NCBI GenBank assembly: GCA_013399015.1
Contig: VWZX01006529.1
Coordinates: forward strand, 4,532-68,531
Direction: 5' to 3'
Source of the DNA: Galbula dea
Lineage: Eukaryota; Chordata; Aves; Piciformes; Galbulidae
DNA length: 64,000 nucleotides
Made by a program: the position numbers and the translations under genes. The notes beneath the pieces are model-generated. The model was not told the origin of the DNA. It did no database searches and saw only the letters and a list, made by a program, of their open reading frames with translations. Shown piece by piece: positions 48,001 through 55,562 of the stretch; the stretch's first letter is position 1; each line of letters starts with the position of its first letter.

Positions 48001-49587
48001 GGTGTCCCTGGACTGGGGGAGGACACACCCAGGCCTGAGGAGGCCACTAGCACTTCCAACAGACAGGACTGAGGTGTGATGCTCAGCCTGCCAAAGCCCA
48101 GCCATAGCTATGGTGGGGAGACAGGAAACACCTCTGCCATCAGCCCTCCAGGCTCTGCTGGGCTTTAGAGGGTCAAGCACAGAGTCAATCACAGAACCAT
48201 GGGACCAGTAAGGTTGAAAAAGACCTCCAAGACCAGCAAGTCCAACCACTGAGCCAACCCCACCATGCCCCTGAAGCATGCCATCAAGTGTCATGTCTAC
48301 ATGGGTTCTGAGCACTTCCAGGGATGGTGACTCCAGCACTGCCCTGGGCAGCCTGGGCCAATGCCTGAACACTCTTTTCCTAAGATCCAACCTGAACCTC
48401 CCCTGGGGCAACTTGAAGCCATTTCCTCTTGTCCCAACATTTCGCACCTGGGAGAAGAATCCAACTCCAGCCTCCTCTCAGGGAGCTGCAGAGAGCCAGA
48501 AGGTCTCCCCTGAGCCTCCTCTTCTCCAGGCTAAGCAAGCCCAGCTCCCTCAGCTGCTCCTCACAACACTTGTGCTCTAGACCCTTCCCCACCTTCCTTG
48601 CCCTTCTCTGGACACACTCCAGCACCTCAGTGTCCTTCTGGCAGTGAGGAGCCCAAAATTGAATCCAGGATTCCAGTTGTGGCCTCCCCAGTGGCCAGTC
48701 CAGGAGGACAATCCCTGCCCTAGCCCTGCTGCCACCCTACTGCTGATCCAAGCCAGGATGCTCTTGGCCTTCTTGGCCACTGGGCACTCTGCTGCCTCAG
48801 CTTTAGCTGCTGGTGACCAACTCCCCAGGTCCTTTTCCTCTGACAGCTTCCCAGCCACTCTGCCCCAAGCCTGGAGCATTCCTGGGCTTGTTGTGCCCCA
48901 AGTGCAGGACCCAACACTTGGCCCTGTAGAACCTCATCCCATTGACCTCAGCCTGGCCAGATCCCCCTGCAGAGCCTCCCTACCCTCCAGCAGACCAACA
49001 CTGCCACCCAACTTGGTGTCATCTGCAAACTGAGTGAGTCTGCCCTTGATGCCCTCATCCAGATCGTCAACAAAGATATGAAACAGAACTGGCCCCAAAA
49101 CTGAGCCTTGGGGAACACACTTGTGCCCAGGCACCAAGCAGACTGAACTCCCTTCCCCAGAGCTCTTTGGACCCAGCCCTCATCAGCTTCTCACCCAGCC
49201 AAGAGCACAAGTGTTGAGAGCAGGAGCTGCCAGGGGCTGGGGAAAAGGGAACTCCGAGAAGGAAGCCAGGGCTACCTGCAGTGAGGATGGCTGCTAACCT
49301 CCTCGGTGCTGGTGGTGCCAGGCCTGTGGCAGCTCCTGCTGTGCAGGAGGTGGGTGCCAGAGGAGCAGGCAGAGCAAGGACAGAACAGGACCCTTCTCAC
49401 CTAGACGGAGCTCCCCAAAATTGCCGCATCCGATCTTCTTGCCGACGCGGAAGTTGGGCCCCACCATCAGCACTCCCGAGTTGGTTCCAGCACTCCGGCT
49501 TCCATGACTGCTCCTTCCTCCACCTGTCTTGGACATCCTTTTACCTTCCTCCAGCTCCCCTTTCCCTCCTCTCTTATCAAAATCCAT
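29969..49587 (-). CDS. CSNK1G2: CSNK1G2, casein kinase 1 gamma 2, complete
   Basis: Eleven coding exons (49401-49587, 38200-38240, 37625-37694, 37079-37227, 35561-35795, 35282-35367, 34778-34862, 34549-34697, 34037-34120, 30521-30627, 29969-30023) join in frame with GT-AG introns into 415 residues, the length of human CSNK1G2. Visible kinase features are the glycine-rich loop GCGNFG (53-58), VAIK with Lys75, the catalytic loop RDVKPEN with Asp165, DFG at 188-190, and the CK1-type SIN in place of APE (220-222). The C-terminus has the triple Cys followed by a Lys/Arg run (399-415), the palmitoylation-dependent membrane anchor of CK1-gamma. CK1-gamma kinases are reported to phosphorylate LRP6 in Wnt signalling. 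MDFDK at the N-terminus separates it from gamma 1 and gamma 3. Confidence 0.97.
30024..30520 (-). other. CSNK1G2: CSNK1G2 intron between coding exons 10 and 11
   Basis: A 497-bp GC-rich intron with no repeat recognised. Confidence 0.85.
30521..30627 (-). CDS. CSNK1G2: CSNK1G2 coding exon 10
   Basis: 107 nt encoding VMSSTNGELNTDDPTAGHSN through EVEVTDDT, part of the C-terminal tail specific to CK1-gamma. The donor GTAAGG starts at 30520 and the acceptor AG is at 30628-30629. Confidence 0.95.
30628..34036 (-). other. CSNK1G2: CSNK1G2 intron between coding exons 9 and 10
   Basis: A 3.4-kb GC-rich intron without CR1. A CpG-dense block lies at about 31780-32600, and a CA-rich microsatellite-like stretch at about 32647-32682. 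Long overlapping open frames on both strands (up to 403 codons) reflect the scarcity of A/T-rich stop codons and show no recognisable family. Confidence 0.8.
32647..32682. repeat. CA-rich simple repeat
   Basis: An imperfect run of cacacacaca, agacacaccc and cacacacacc inside the CSNK1G2 intron. It is short and interrupted. Confidence 0.8.
34037..34120 (-). CDS. CSNK1G2: CSNK1G2 coding exon 9
   Basis: 84 nt (28 codons) encoding PTPIGTMHSEVQVQPPNRDK and AQPHTKHQ, in the tail after the kinase domain. CK1-gamma transcripts vary in this region in other vertebrates. The acceptor AG is at 34121-34122 and the donor GT starts at 34036. Its length is divisible by three, so skipping it would keep the frame. 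Confidence 0.95.
34121..34548 (-). other. CSNK1G2: CSNK1G2 intron between coding exons 8 and 9
   Basis: A 428-bp intron with nothing recognised beyond the splice sites. Confidence 0.85.
34549..34697 (-). CDS. CSNK1G2: CSNK1G2 coding exon 8
   Basis: 149 nt encoding residues 285-334, with [20 protein letters not shown] and ending in YEYDWAGKPL, the end of the kinase domain. The acceptor AG is at 34698-34699 and the donor GTGAGT starts at 34548. Confidence 0.97.
34778..34862 (-). CDS. CSNK1G2: CSNK1G2 coding exon 7
   Basis: 85 nt encoding residues 257-284, ADTLKERYQKIGDTKRATPV and onwards to ENFP, in the C-lobe. It is separated from exon 8 by an intron of only 80 bp, the shortest in the window. 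Confidence 0.97.
34863..35281 (-). other. CSNK1G2: CSNK1G2 intron between coding exons 6 and 7
   Basis: A 419-bp intron with no repeat recognised. Confidence 0.85.
35282..35367 (-). CDS. CSNK1G2: CSNK1G2 coding exon 6
   Basis: 86 nt encoding residues 228-256, [20 protein letters not shown] and GSLPWQGLK, typical of the CK1 C-lobe. The acceptor AG is at 35368-35369 and the donor GTAAGT starts at 35281. Confidence 0.97.
35561..35795 (-). CDS. CSNK1G2: CSNK1G2 coding exon 5 (catalytic core)
   Basis: 235 nt encoding residues 150-227, the largest coding exon. It holds YRDVKPEN with the catalytic Asp165, IIDFG with the metal-binding Asp188, and the activation segment through TGTARYMSINTHLGK. No key residue is missing. 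Confidence 0.98.
35796..37078 (-). other. CSNK1G2: CSNK1G2 intron between coding exons 4 and 5
   Basis: A 1.28-kb intron, about two thirds of it a CR1 fragment (35986-36815) lying in the same orientation as the gene. Confidence 0.85.
35986..36815 (-). mobile_element. CR1 LINE fragment, about 830 bp
   Basis: It starts at the CR1 3' signature (gttttgggttggaaggcac, atctagtccaacccc) and extends far enough to include the region beyond the usual 3' fragments, with aggaccttgcacttgacctt near its 5' end. It shares a subfamily with the 3009 copy and is sense to CSNK1G2. Confidence 0.9.
37079..37227 (-). CDS. CSNK1G2: CSNK1G2 coding exon 4
   Basis: 149 nt encoding residues 100-149, EGIPQVYYFGPCGKYNAMVL through the start of the C-lobe. 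The acceptor AG is at 37228-37229 and the donor GTGAGC starts at 37078. Confidence 0.97.
37228..37624 (-). other. CSNK1G2: CSNK1G2 intron between coding exons 3 and 4
   Basis: A 397-bp intron with no repeat recognised. Confidence 0.85.
37625..37694 (-). CDS. CSNK1G2: CSNK1G2 coding exon 3
   Basis: 70 nt encoding residues 77-99, [20 protein letters not shown] and GNA, in the N-lobe. The acceptor AG is at 37695-37696 and the donor GT starts at 37624. The GNAEG junction reads SATEG in human as I recall it, a small substitution in a surface loop. Confidence 0.96.
37695..38199 (-). other. CSNK1G2: CSNK1G2 intron between coding exons 2 and 3
   Basis: A 505-bp intron with no repeat recognised. Confidence 0.85.
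38200..38240 (-). CDS. CSNK1G2: CSNK1G2 coding exon 2 (micro-exon)
   Basis: Only 41 nt, encoding GKNLYTNEYVAIKL (63-76) including the ATP-anchoring Lys75. The acceptor AG is at 38241-38242 and the donor GTGAGT starts at 38199. The split Gly63 codon (G|GA) fits exon 1 exactly, which supports the call despite the short length. Confidence 0.95.
39141..39358 (-). mobile_element. CR1 LINE 3' fragment, second subfamily
   Basis: It begins ataatcccagaatcccagca, followed by ctggggatcagccagtccaa and the ctccacacaaggagactcca block. It has the same 3'-end type as the copies at 13772, 56978, 60469 and 62270, and is 5'-truncated after about 220 bp. Confidence 0.9.
39867..39950. repeat. Direct tandem duplication, 2 x about 41 bp
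   Basis: Two adjacent near-identical copies of a unit containing aggacatcccctaaacctgt followed by gcatggct. They differ at about two bases (cttcagaag versus ctccagagg). Confidence 0.88.
40043..40365 (+). mobile_element. CR1 LINE 3' fragment
   Basis: Sense-oriented on plus, antisense to CSNK1G2. It includes ggaggctggagacaggtggg and ggtttaggttggacatgagg and ends after ctgaaaggtcttttccaacc. It is the main subfamily, truncated about 320 bp from its 3' end. Confidence 0.92.
40650..41075 (-). mobile_element. CR1 LINE 3' fragment
   Basis: It starts near gaaggctggaggagacctcc and atcatcaagtccaaccatca, runs through ccagggatggtgactccacc and ends around the cccaaccccagctccctcag segment. It lies in inverted orientation about 290 bp from the 40043 copy. 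Confidence 0.9.
42103..42300. repeat. Tandem repeat, 3 units of 66, 66 and 54 bp
   Basis: Units contain ctgccctggctcagggcatg and ggcacagca, flanked by tgtgccagcctc. The third unit lacks one 12-bp subrepeat. A degenerate partial unit follows before the CR1 at 42345. Confidence 0.9.
42345..42640 (+). mobile_element. CR1 LINE 3' fragment
   Basis: Sense on plus. It contains gagattgagattggatgtta, the block ctggatgtggccctgggcag and the 3' end gatctttaaggtcccttcca, finishing at a tgattat-like tail. This matches the reverse complement of the 2397 copy, so the two share a subfamily. Confidence 0.92.
42796..42828. other. Assembly gap (33 N)
   Basis: Thirty-three undetermined bases, preceded by tgggg and followed by ggggggg. 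The G-rich ends suggest a G-homopolymer or G-quadruplex-forming tract that stopped sequencing. The true length is unknown. Confidence 0.97.
43270..43600 (-). mobile_element. Older CR1-like fragment
   Basis: It has a diverged CR1 3' signature (gagctggaaaggactcacta, then aagtccagctcc) and CR1-like text such as ctctgggtgagaaacttttt. It matches neither of the two main types closely and is probably an older subfamily. Boundaries are approximate. Confidence 0.7.
44288..44967. repeat. Minisatellite, 15 units of about 44 bp with 134-bp higher-order period
   Basis: Each unit contains tggcacagagca, agagagctcagggg and gcaggcag. I count 15 copies of the ctcagggg mark. Units fall into three kinds (agaagg, aggagg and aaggacagg before the GAGAG), and these recur in the order A-G-D. 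Type-A units lie exactly 134 bp apart three times or more (44388/44522, 44656/44790, and 44924 by position). The array ends about 22 bp before a CR1. Confidence 0.94.
44989..45392 (-). mobile_element. CR1 LINE 3' fragment
   Basis: It starts tcacagaatcatggaatcat and follows the main subfamily through ccagggatggtgactccacc to agctgctctgg. It is close in text to the copies at 17538 and (inverted) 55189. Confidence 0.93.
47029..47109. repeat. Direct tandem duplication, 2 x about 39 bp
   Basis: Two back-to-back copies containing tgggtctggaggaaggctca and gagctctccaggacaccag, identical over almost their full length, which points to a recent duplication. Confidence 0.9.
48187..49200 (-). mobile_element. 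CR1 LINE fragment with reverse-transcriptase remnant
   Basis: About 1 kb and the longest CR1 in the window. The plus-strand start (atcacagaaccatgggacca) is the CR1 3' end. The minus-strand frame at 48934-49137 keeps PQGSVLGPVLFHIFVDDLDE and FADDTKLGG, the catalytic Asp-Asp block of the LINE reverse transcriptase. It is sense to CSNK1G2, about 200 bp downstream of the coding exon 1 donor. It is truncated and not a functional element. Confidence 0.93.
49401..49587 (-). CDS. CSNK1G2: CSNK1G2 coding exon 1
   Basis: 187 nt encoding residues 1-62 and one base of Gly63: MDFDKRGGKGELEEGKRMSK, a Ser/Gly-rich stretch, then GVLMVGPNFRVGKKIGCGNF with the ATP loop. The ATG at 49587 is chosen because it gives the family N-terminus MDFDK and exactly 415 residues. 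The donor GTGAGA starts at 49400. The frame stays open upstream but without another in-frame ATG. Confidence 0.96.
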
Positions 49588-49644
49588 AAGTTTGTGATAC
49601 CCCGGCCTCTCCACGGTTACGCTGCTGCCATACAAATCCCAGAG
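49588..49644 (-). other. CSNK1G2: CSNK1G2 5' UTR part of the first coding exon
   Basis: 57 nt between a likely splice acceptor (AG at 49645-49646, after a pyrimidine-rich tract ending ccccccactttcggcag) and the ATG. It contains an out-of-frame four-codon uORF (49617-49631). The main frame is open throughout. The acceptor is inferred from its sequence alone. Confidence 0.65.
49617..49631 (-). promoter_or_regulatory. Minimal uORF (Met-Ala-Ala-Ala-stop)
   Basis: ATG GCA GCA GCG TAA on the minus strand, ending 29 nt before the CSNK1G2 start codon and in a different frame. Such short uORFs can lower or tune initiation at the main ATG. Use depends on the acceptor at 49645 being real. Confidence 0.55.
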
Positions 49645-50954
49645 CTGCCGAAAGTGGGGGGTGAGGGGTGCAGAAGCAGGGTTCCTCTGGACTCAATACA
49701 CCATCACGGGGTGTGATGGGAGGGCAGGGTGTGGAGAGGGAGGGAGAAGCTGCCACCCAGGGCTGCTGGGCTACTGAAACATGAGTGCTTTCCAAGGTCC
49801 CCCCGGGATTGTCATCGTCATCTGTTACAGGGAGTTCTTTGGTGGAGAGGACATCCTGTGGAGAGGCTGCTCCCAGCGTGGCTCCTGGCTCTCCCAGCTG
49901 TGGAGGAGAGAGGGAGAACGTTAGCAGGAGGAAAGGAGGAGGCAGAGGAGAACAGGGAGTGGTGAGCTCCAGGCTCCTCCCCCCAGCCCCACAGGGCCCC
50001 TCCAACACCTTCCCTGCATCCCACGATGACGAAGAGCCGAGGGGTGGGAGGAGCTGAGGTGGCAGAACCTTCGCAGGGTGCCCACGACTGAGGTGCTGGA
50101 CTGAGTGAGTAAAGTGTGGCCATGGCAGGAGGTGAAATGCTCATCTCCAGGGACAGTCTCCTGGGGAGAACAATGTCCCCACGGGGGAGGGCTGCTGGAG
50201 ATCTTTGGAGGCAGAAGCCAACGTGCTCAGGGCCAGGCTGCTGCTGCCCAGAGAGCCCCCAGGAGCAGAGGGCAGACGTCAGCCATGGCCTTACCAGCAT
50301 TGCCATTTCCTAGGAAGGGAAAAGAGGATATTGCCCCCGGTGGGGTGCTGCTGGGAGGGTCCCTGTGGGTCAGAGGCTGTAGCCAGCTGAGTCACAGCAC
50401 TTCCCCCCCAGCAGCAGCCTCCGTGGAGGCTGGGCCAGGACTTCTGTGCCACTGAGGCCACGCCAGGACGTGGGGGAGAGGACATGGTTTCCACAGGGCT
50501 GCAGGGGCAATGACCATGCTCAGGGCTCCCAGGTCTGCCAGCCTGGGGTACAACTGACCTGGCAAACAGGAACCCAGGACTTGCTAACACCCTGCTCACC
50601 TCCACAGCAAGCTCCTGGCTGCCACCTCTCACCTCTTCCTCCTCTCTCTCAAACAAACCTGGAGTTTACTTGCAATGCAGGGAGCAAGCCAAGAGGGCTG
50701 CTGCCTGCAGCCTGAGCAAAAGCCACTGTGGCACTGGCTGACAGCACCCAATGGCCATGGATGCTCATCTACTCAGTGCTACTGTGCCAACTTCATGTGC
50801 ACAGCTCCCACAGCTTCCCAGTGAGGCTGGTGGGAAGCCCCATGTCGATGCTGTGGTAGCTTGGGGCTGCCCTTGGCCCCTGCAAACAGCCAGGACTCAG
50901 TTGAGCTCCTTGAAGCAAGGAGCTCCTTCCCATGTGCACAGCCCTGCTGGCTAG

Positions 50955-51008
50955 AAGGGGAGGTTGGACTAGATGACCTTTAGAGGTCCCTTCCTACCCA
51001 AACCATGC
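50955..51008 (+). mobile_element. Very short CR1 3' end
   Basis: About 54 bp matching only the last part of CR1 (aggttggactagatgacctt, taccca). It is a strongly 5'-truncated insertion or a remnant. Confidence 0.8.
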
Positions 51009-51842
51009 CATGGCCCTGCAACATCAGCTCCACACAAGCCCTCCCCGTGCAGCTGACCATGTTCACATGCATACAGCCCAACATCACTCCCTCCCAGGGG
51101 GGTGGGATGATAAGAACCATCGACCAGTGCTCAGAGAAGCAGGTTCCTGAGAGGCAGCTGTGCTCCCCATCCATCCAGGACTGCCCCTGGAGTTGCTGGG
51201 GGGAGATGGGCCTCAGCCCCTCCCCGTGGGAGGCTGCCAGAGCGTGCCAGGAGCAGGACAAACACGAAGCTCAACACAGGCTGGGAAGTGCAGAGGGTCA
51301 ACGCTGGGAGGCCATGTGAGAGAGACAGACAGACAGATGGACACAAGCACGGCTCTGCTTTCCCCCAGCACCCATCACTGCTGGTTCTGCTCCCAGCTCA
51401 GCCCTTGCTGAGTTTAGATAGAGCTGAGCTAGGAGGCAGCTCCCATCCCTCCCTGCCTGCTCCCCCTCTCACCACCTTCCTCTGCTCTTCTCCAGGCTCC
51501 CTCTGATGCCCACCCAGATCCTTTGCTGCCACCTCATCACCTGTGGGTTACGGGAGCAAACCCCCACCCCTCCGGCACTCCGACTCCAGGAAATGAGCGC
51601 ACTGCAAGCCCTGAAGCTTGGCCAAACCCTCCGACACTTTTTATTGGCTCTCAAGAGCTATTAATAACAAAAAAAAGGCTTCTTGTGCTCAAGGGTGCGG
51701 GAGGGGAAATGGGGGAGGGTCTAGGAGCAACAGAAGGAAAAAAAGACACCCAGGCTAGAGCTCCTGGGGGAAGGATTGGCTGTGTAAGGCTCTGTGGGCA
51801 GGGAAGCTGCTCCCTGGGGCTGCCCTGCTCCTCCCAGTCCTC

Positions 51843-51989
51843 ACTGAACCCTCACCAGGGCTCCACACTGCCCACAGCATCCTGGCTAAATGCTGACCCT
51901 CACCAGGGCTCCACACTGCCCACAGCACCCTGGTTAAATGCTGACCCTCAGGAGGGCTCCACACTGTCCACAGCACCCTGGTTAAATGC
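51843..51989. repeat. Tandem repeat, 3 units of about 49 bp
   Basis: Units contain agggctccacactgcccaca followed by gcaccctgg and taaatgctg. The third unit has ccctcaggagg in place of ccctcaccagg. Confidence 0.92.
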
Positions 51990-52594
51990 TGCCTGCTGCT
52001 CTCCAGGAGGGACTGGAGCTGCTGGCTGAGCTCCTTGGAGCTGCTGTGGGTGCACGATGCCCATCAGTGGGACCTGCCTGTCCCAGCACTGTGGAATGAA
52101 GCCCCCACCTGGGATGGAAGCTCCCTTCTTATCCTGCAGGCTCTGCCCTCCAACACCTCCAGAGCATCCTCAGCACCCAGAATCTTGCTCCTCCAAGGCC
52201 CTTCCCAGCAGGCCAACACCTGAGGACCACCCTGCTACATCCAGCCCATCTGAGATGAGGGAAACTGAGGCACACAGAGCCATCCAGCTTCCCCAAAGGC
52301 GAGCCAGGTCCTGCCCAGACGCTCCCTCCCCCGGCAGCCAGCGCTCTCGGCCGGTGCCAGCAGGAAGCAGGGTGGGAGCAGCAGCTGAGCAAGGGCTTCC
52401 CTGGGCTTTGTTCTCCCCCAGCCCCGAGTGCATCCAGCCCACACGTGACATCCTGCTCATTCTCTGCTCCCCCAACAATTTCCGCTGGGGTTCAGGGCAT
52501 GGCCATGCCCTCCCAGCCCTCTCACGCTTCTCCCCCCTCCACCAGCCCCGTGTGAAGGTACTGAGAGGCCATTCATCTCCCAGAATGGGTGGTG

Positions 52595-52621
52595 TGGCAC
52601 GGCACGGCACGGCACGGCACG
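52595..52621. repeat. Short GGCAC pentanucleotide repeat
   Basis: About five consecutive ggcac units in gtggcacggcacggcacggc and the next bases. Pentamer microsatellites like this are often polymorphic. Confidence 0.9.
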
Positions 52622-55188
52622 GCTCTCCCCGGGCATCTCAGAAGTGACCTTCCCCAGAGGTGGCCAGGGCAAGGGGAGGCAGCTGGTGCTGCCTATTCTT
52701 GTTTTGAATCAGCCCTTTCTGCTCAGCCCCAGGGGACTCCAGGCCCAGACTGTTTGCACAGAGGCAGGAGGCTGCCAGCCAGAGCCCAGGGAGCTCCAGC
52801 CCCCGTGCTCAGAGTGAGGTTGTTTTGAGTTGTGGGCCAGTCTCTGCAAGGGAATTTCAGACAATGGAGTAAGACAGAGCCCTAACAGAAAGGCAAACCC
52901 AAACACTGGTTCCTGTGAGCACTGGGAGACTGTGCTGTCTTCCCCTAGCCCAGATACAGCCAGGCAGGTAGCAGTGCAGCAGGACTGCCCCAGCCCTGCC
53001 TCTGCAGCAAGCCTCAGCCTCAGGGGCAAGAGCCCAGCTCCAAATCCCCATTTCAGGCAACAACCGCCGAGGTCAGAACAGTTCCCCCTTTCCCAAAGCA
53101 GCAGGAACTCACTGATCCACGCTGGTGTGAGTCAGGCCAGGGCAAGCAATGATGCTCCACACTCTGCCCACCAGCCTCCCCCCTGGATGAGCCACAGGGC
53201 GCTGAGGGCTGAGAGGAATCTATTTTCCCATCCCAGGAGAGGCAACTGCTCTCTGTACCTCGGTACAAAAGCAGGAGCCACCTCTCTGTGTGGTGTCAGT
53301 GACTGGTCAGGTTTTCCACTCTGTGCCATAAAGAGATCTGTGGCCTTTAAAATTGAGAACAACCTAATTAGAAACAGAAACCTTGGGTAAAATCCCAAGA
53401 CTCCTGCTGCTCTGGAGCTAGCAGCCCTCCAAAACCTGGGTTTGTTCTAGCCCAGCAGCCTCAGGCTGGGCAGCAGGGCCCCAGACCTGCCCCAGGGCAG
53501 TGGCTTCGGTGGGGAAGATGCCCCTGGTAACAACAGCCAGCACCTTGCTGGATTTTGGACAGGAATCTTCCCCCAGATGTGCAGATTGAGGCAGGCAGCC
53601 TCAGAAAAGCACCTTCTAGGCTGGATGCCTTGGCCTGGTATCAAATCTGATGCAAGATGAGATGAAGAAAACTTCTTTCTCTCTTTGGGGGGAAGGGAAG
53701 GGAGGGAGATGAATAAAAAACCTCATCAATTGGCTTGATGTCTGGTAGAACAAATTCCAAAGCAAGCTGTGGACTTCAAACAAACAAGCAGTGCCCTGCA
53801 GTGTTTGCAAAGCAAGTGCTGGGAGCCAGGGAACTCAAGAGTGAACTGAGCTGCAGCCAAGGGCAGGAGACTTCAGCACCAACCCAAACCAGAACCACAG
53901 GACCACTGGAAGGGCCATACAGGGGCAAAACCATACTCAAGCAGTCCCCTGAAGCCCAAAGAAGGGGCTCAGGAGGCTTTTGCTGCAATATTGGGGTCTT
54001 TTTCCCTTTGCCATCTGGTTCTGAGCACCCCAGCTCTGCTCCAGTCACGTTTACAAGCTTTCCCCTGCAGCCAAGAGGGTGAGAGGCAGGGGTTGGGGGG
54101 TGGTTTTAAAGAGAGAAGACAAAGCTGCAGATACAGTGCAGCTCTTGTCTGTAAGACCTGGCCCTTGGATTGGAATCTCAAGGCTGGGGAAGCTCCTGGC
54201 CACTCCTGCAGGTATAAAATGAGGAAAAGTTGTATTTTTACAGATTTCTTTCCTGTAGAGTGAAACCTTGTGGCTGCTGAGAAGGGACCTGCCCAAACCC
54301 ATCTGGGGCACATTGTTCCAGGCCCTTTGGATGCACACAGTGTTCCTGTCTGAAGGAGGTTACAATTAGATGGGGGAAGACAAAAGAAGGTAAGGAGAGG
54401 AAAAAATAGCATGCCAGAGCAGGGAGGTGATCAGGGAAGGTCGAGGGGCAGGGCTGTGGTGTTCCTTGGAACAGAGTGCAGGTGTCCTAGACCAACCAGC
54501 CCCACCTCCCAGGAGGGGGGTAATGCTGCCACTGGCCCCAGAGGCTTCAGAGGCTTGAGCTATCCAAGCCCTGATCTCCACAAGCTTTGGAGATGGCAAC
54601 TTGAAGCTGTTTTCCCCATGCACTCTCTGAGTGAAACACAGCTGCAGCCAGGAGAAAGGAAAGCTTCTTGAGAGAGCACAGCAAAGCAAAGCCCTTGACA
54701 TGAGGCAGCTCCAAGGAGAGATCACTGCCAATTAAAGGCTAAAAATAATCACCAATCCCCTGATATCCCTCAGATGATGTCCCCAAGGCTGCCCCAGCAG
54801 CTGGCTCCCAACACAAACAGCCACACCAAAAAGCAACTGGTGGCCCTGCCACAGCTGAACCCAAAAGCCAATGAACTGGAGATGTTTTACAGGCAGGTGA
54901 AGTCTCTGCTCACAGGGAGATCAAGAGTCTTAAACCAAAGCAAGAGCCAACACCTCTAAAGCAAGCTGCAGATGCTCCTGGGTGGCTTCTACACAGCTTT
55001 GTACTTGACAGTGTATCCCAGTCTCTGGTGCCAGCAGCCAACCCTGCTCAGGATGGAATGGAGAGGAGCTGTGGCATGACACAGAGCTTTCCCAAGACAA
55101 GGGTCATGGAGAGCATCAGGAGATCCCTCTGATGGGCATGGTCAAGCTGGCAGTGGACAGCAGGTATTCATGGGGCAGCTCCTTCCTC

Positions 55189-55562
55189 CCTAGAGAAAAG
55201 GAGGCTCAGGGGAGACCTTCTCACTCTCTGCAACTACCTGAAAGGAGGATGGAGTGAGGTGGGGGTTGGGCTCTTCTTCCAAGGAACACGTGCTAGGACA
55301 AGAGGAAACAGCCTCAAGTCGTGCCAGGGGAGGTTTGGGTTGGACATGAGGAAAAATGTCTTCCCTGAAAGGCTTGTCAAGGCCTGGCCCAGGCTGCCCA
55401 GGGCAGTGGTGGAGTCACCATCCCTGGAAGGGGTTAAAAACCATGGAGCTGTGGTGCTGAGGGCCATGGTTTAGTGGTGACCTGGCAGTGCTGGGTTAAC
55501 AGTTGGACTCAATGATCTGAAAGATCTTCTCTGACCAAAACAACTCCATGGCTCTGATTCCC
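55189..55562 (+). mobile_element. CR1 LINE 3' fragment
   Basis: Sense on plus, from gagaaaaggaggctcagggg through the block with aggtttgggttggacatgag to tgaaagatcttctctgacca. It is nearly the mirror of the copy at 44989. Confidence 0.93.

Larger units (their letters stand above)
38241..49400 (-). other. CSNK1G2: CSNK1G2 intron between coding exons 1 and 2
   Basis: An 11.2-kb intron with seven CR1 fragments, minisatellites at 42103-42300 and 44288-44967, short tandem duplications at 39867-39950 and 47029-47109, and the 33-N gap at 42796. Long open frames at 44120-45114 come from the minisatellite. I recognise no nested gene. Confidence 0.85.

Noticed and set aside
48934..49137. Reverse-transcriptase-like peptide
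   Set aside because: It is not a host gene or an active element. It is a truncated piece of CR1, counted within the repeat.
49577..50008. 143-codon minus-strand frame upstream of CSNK1G2
   Set aside because: It is in a different frame from the kinase and runs across the inferred acceptor at 49645. It may overlap a UTR exon but does not look like coding sequence.
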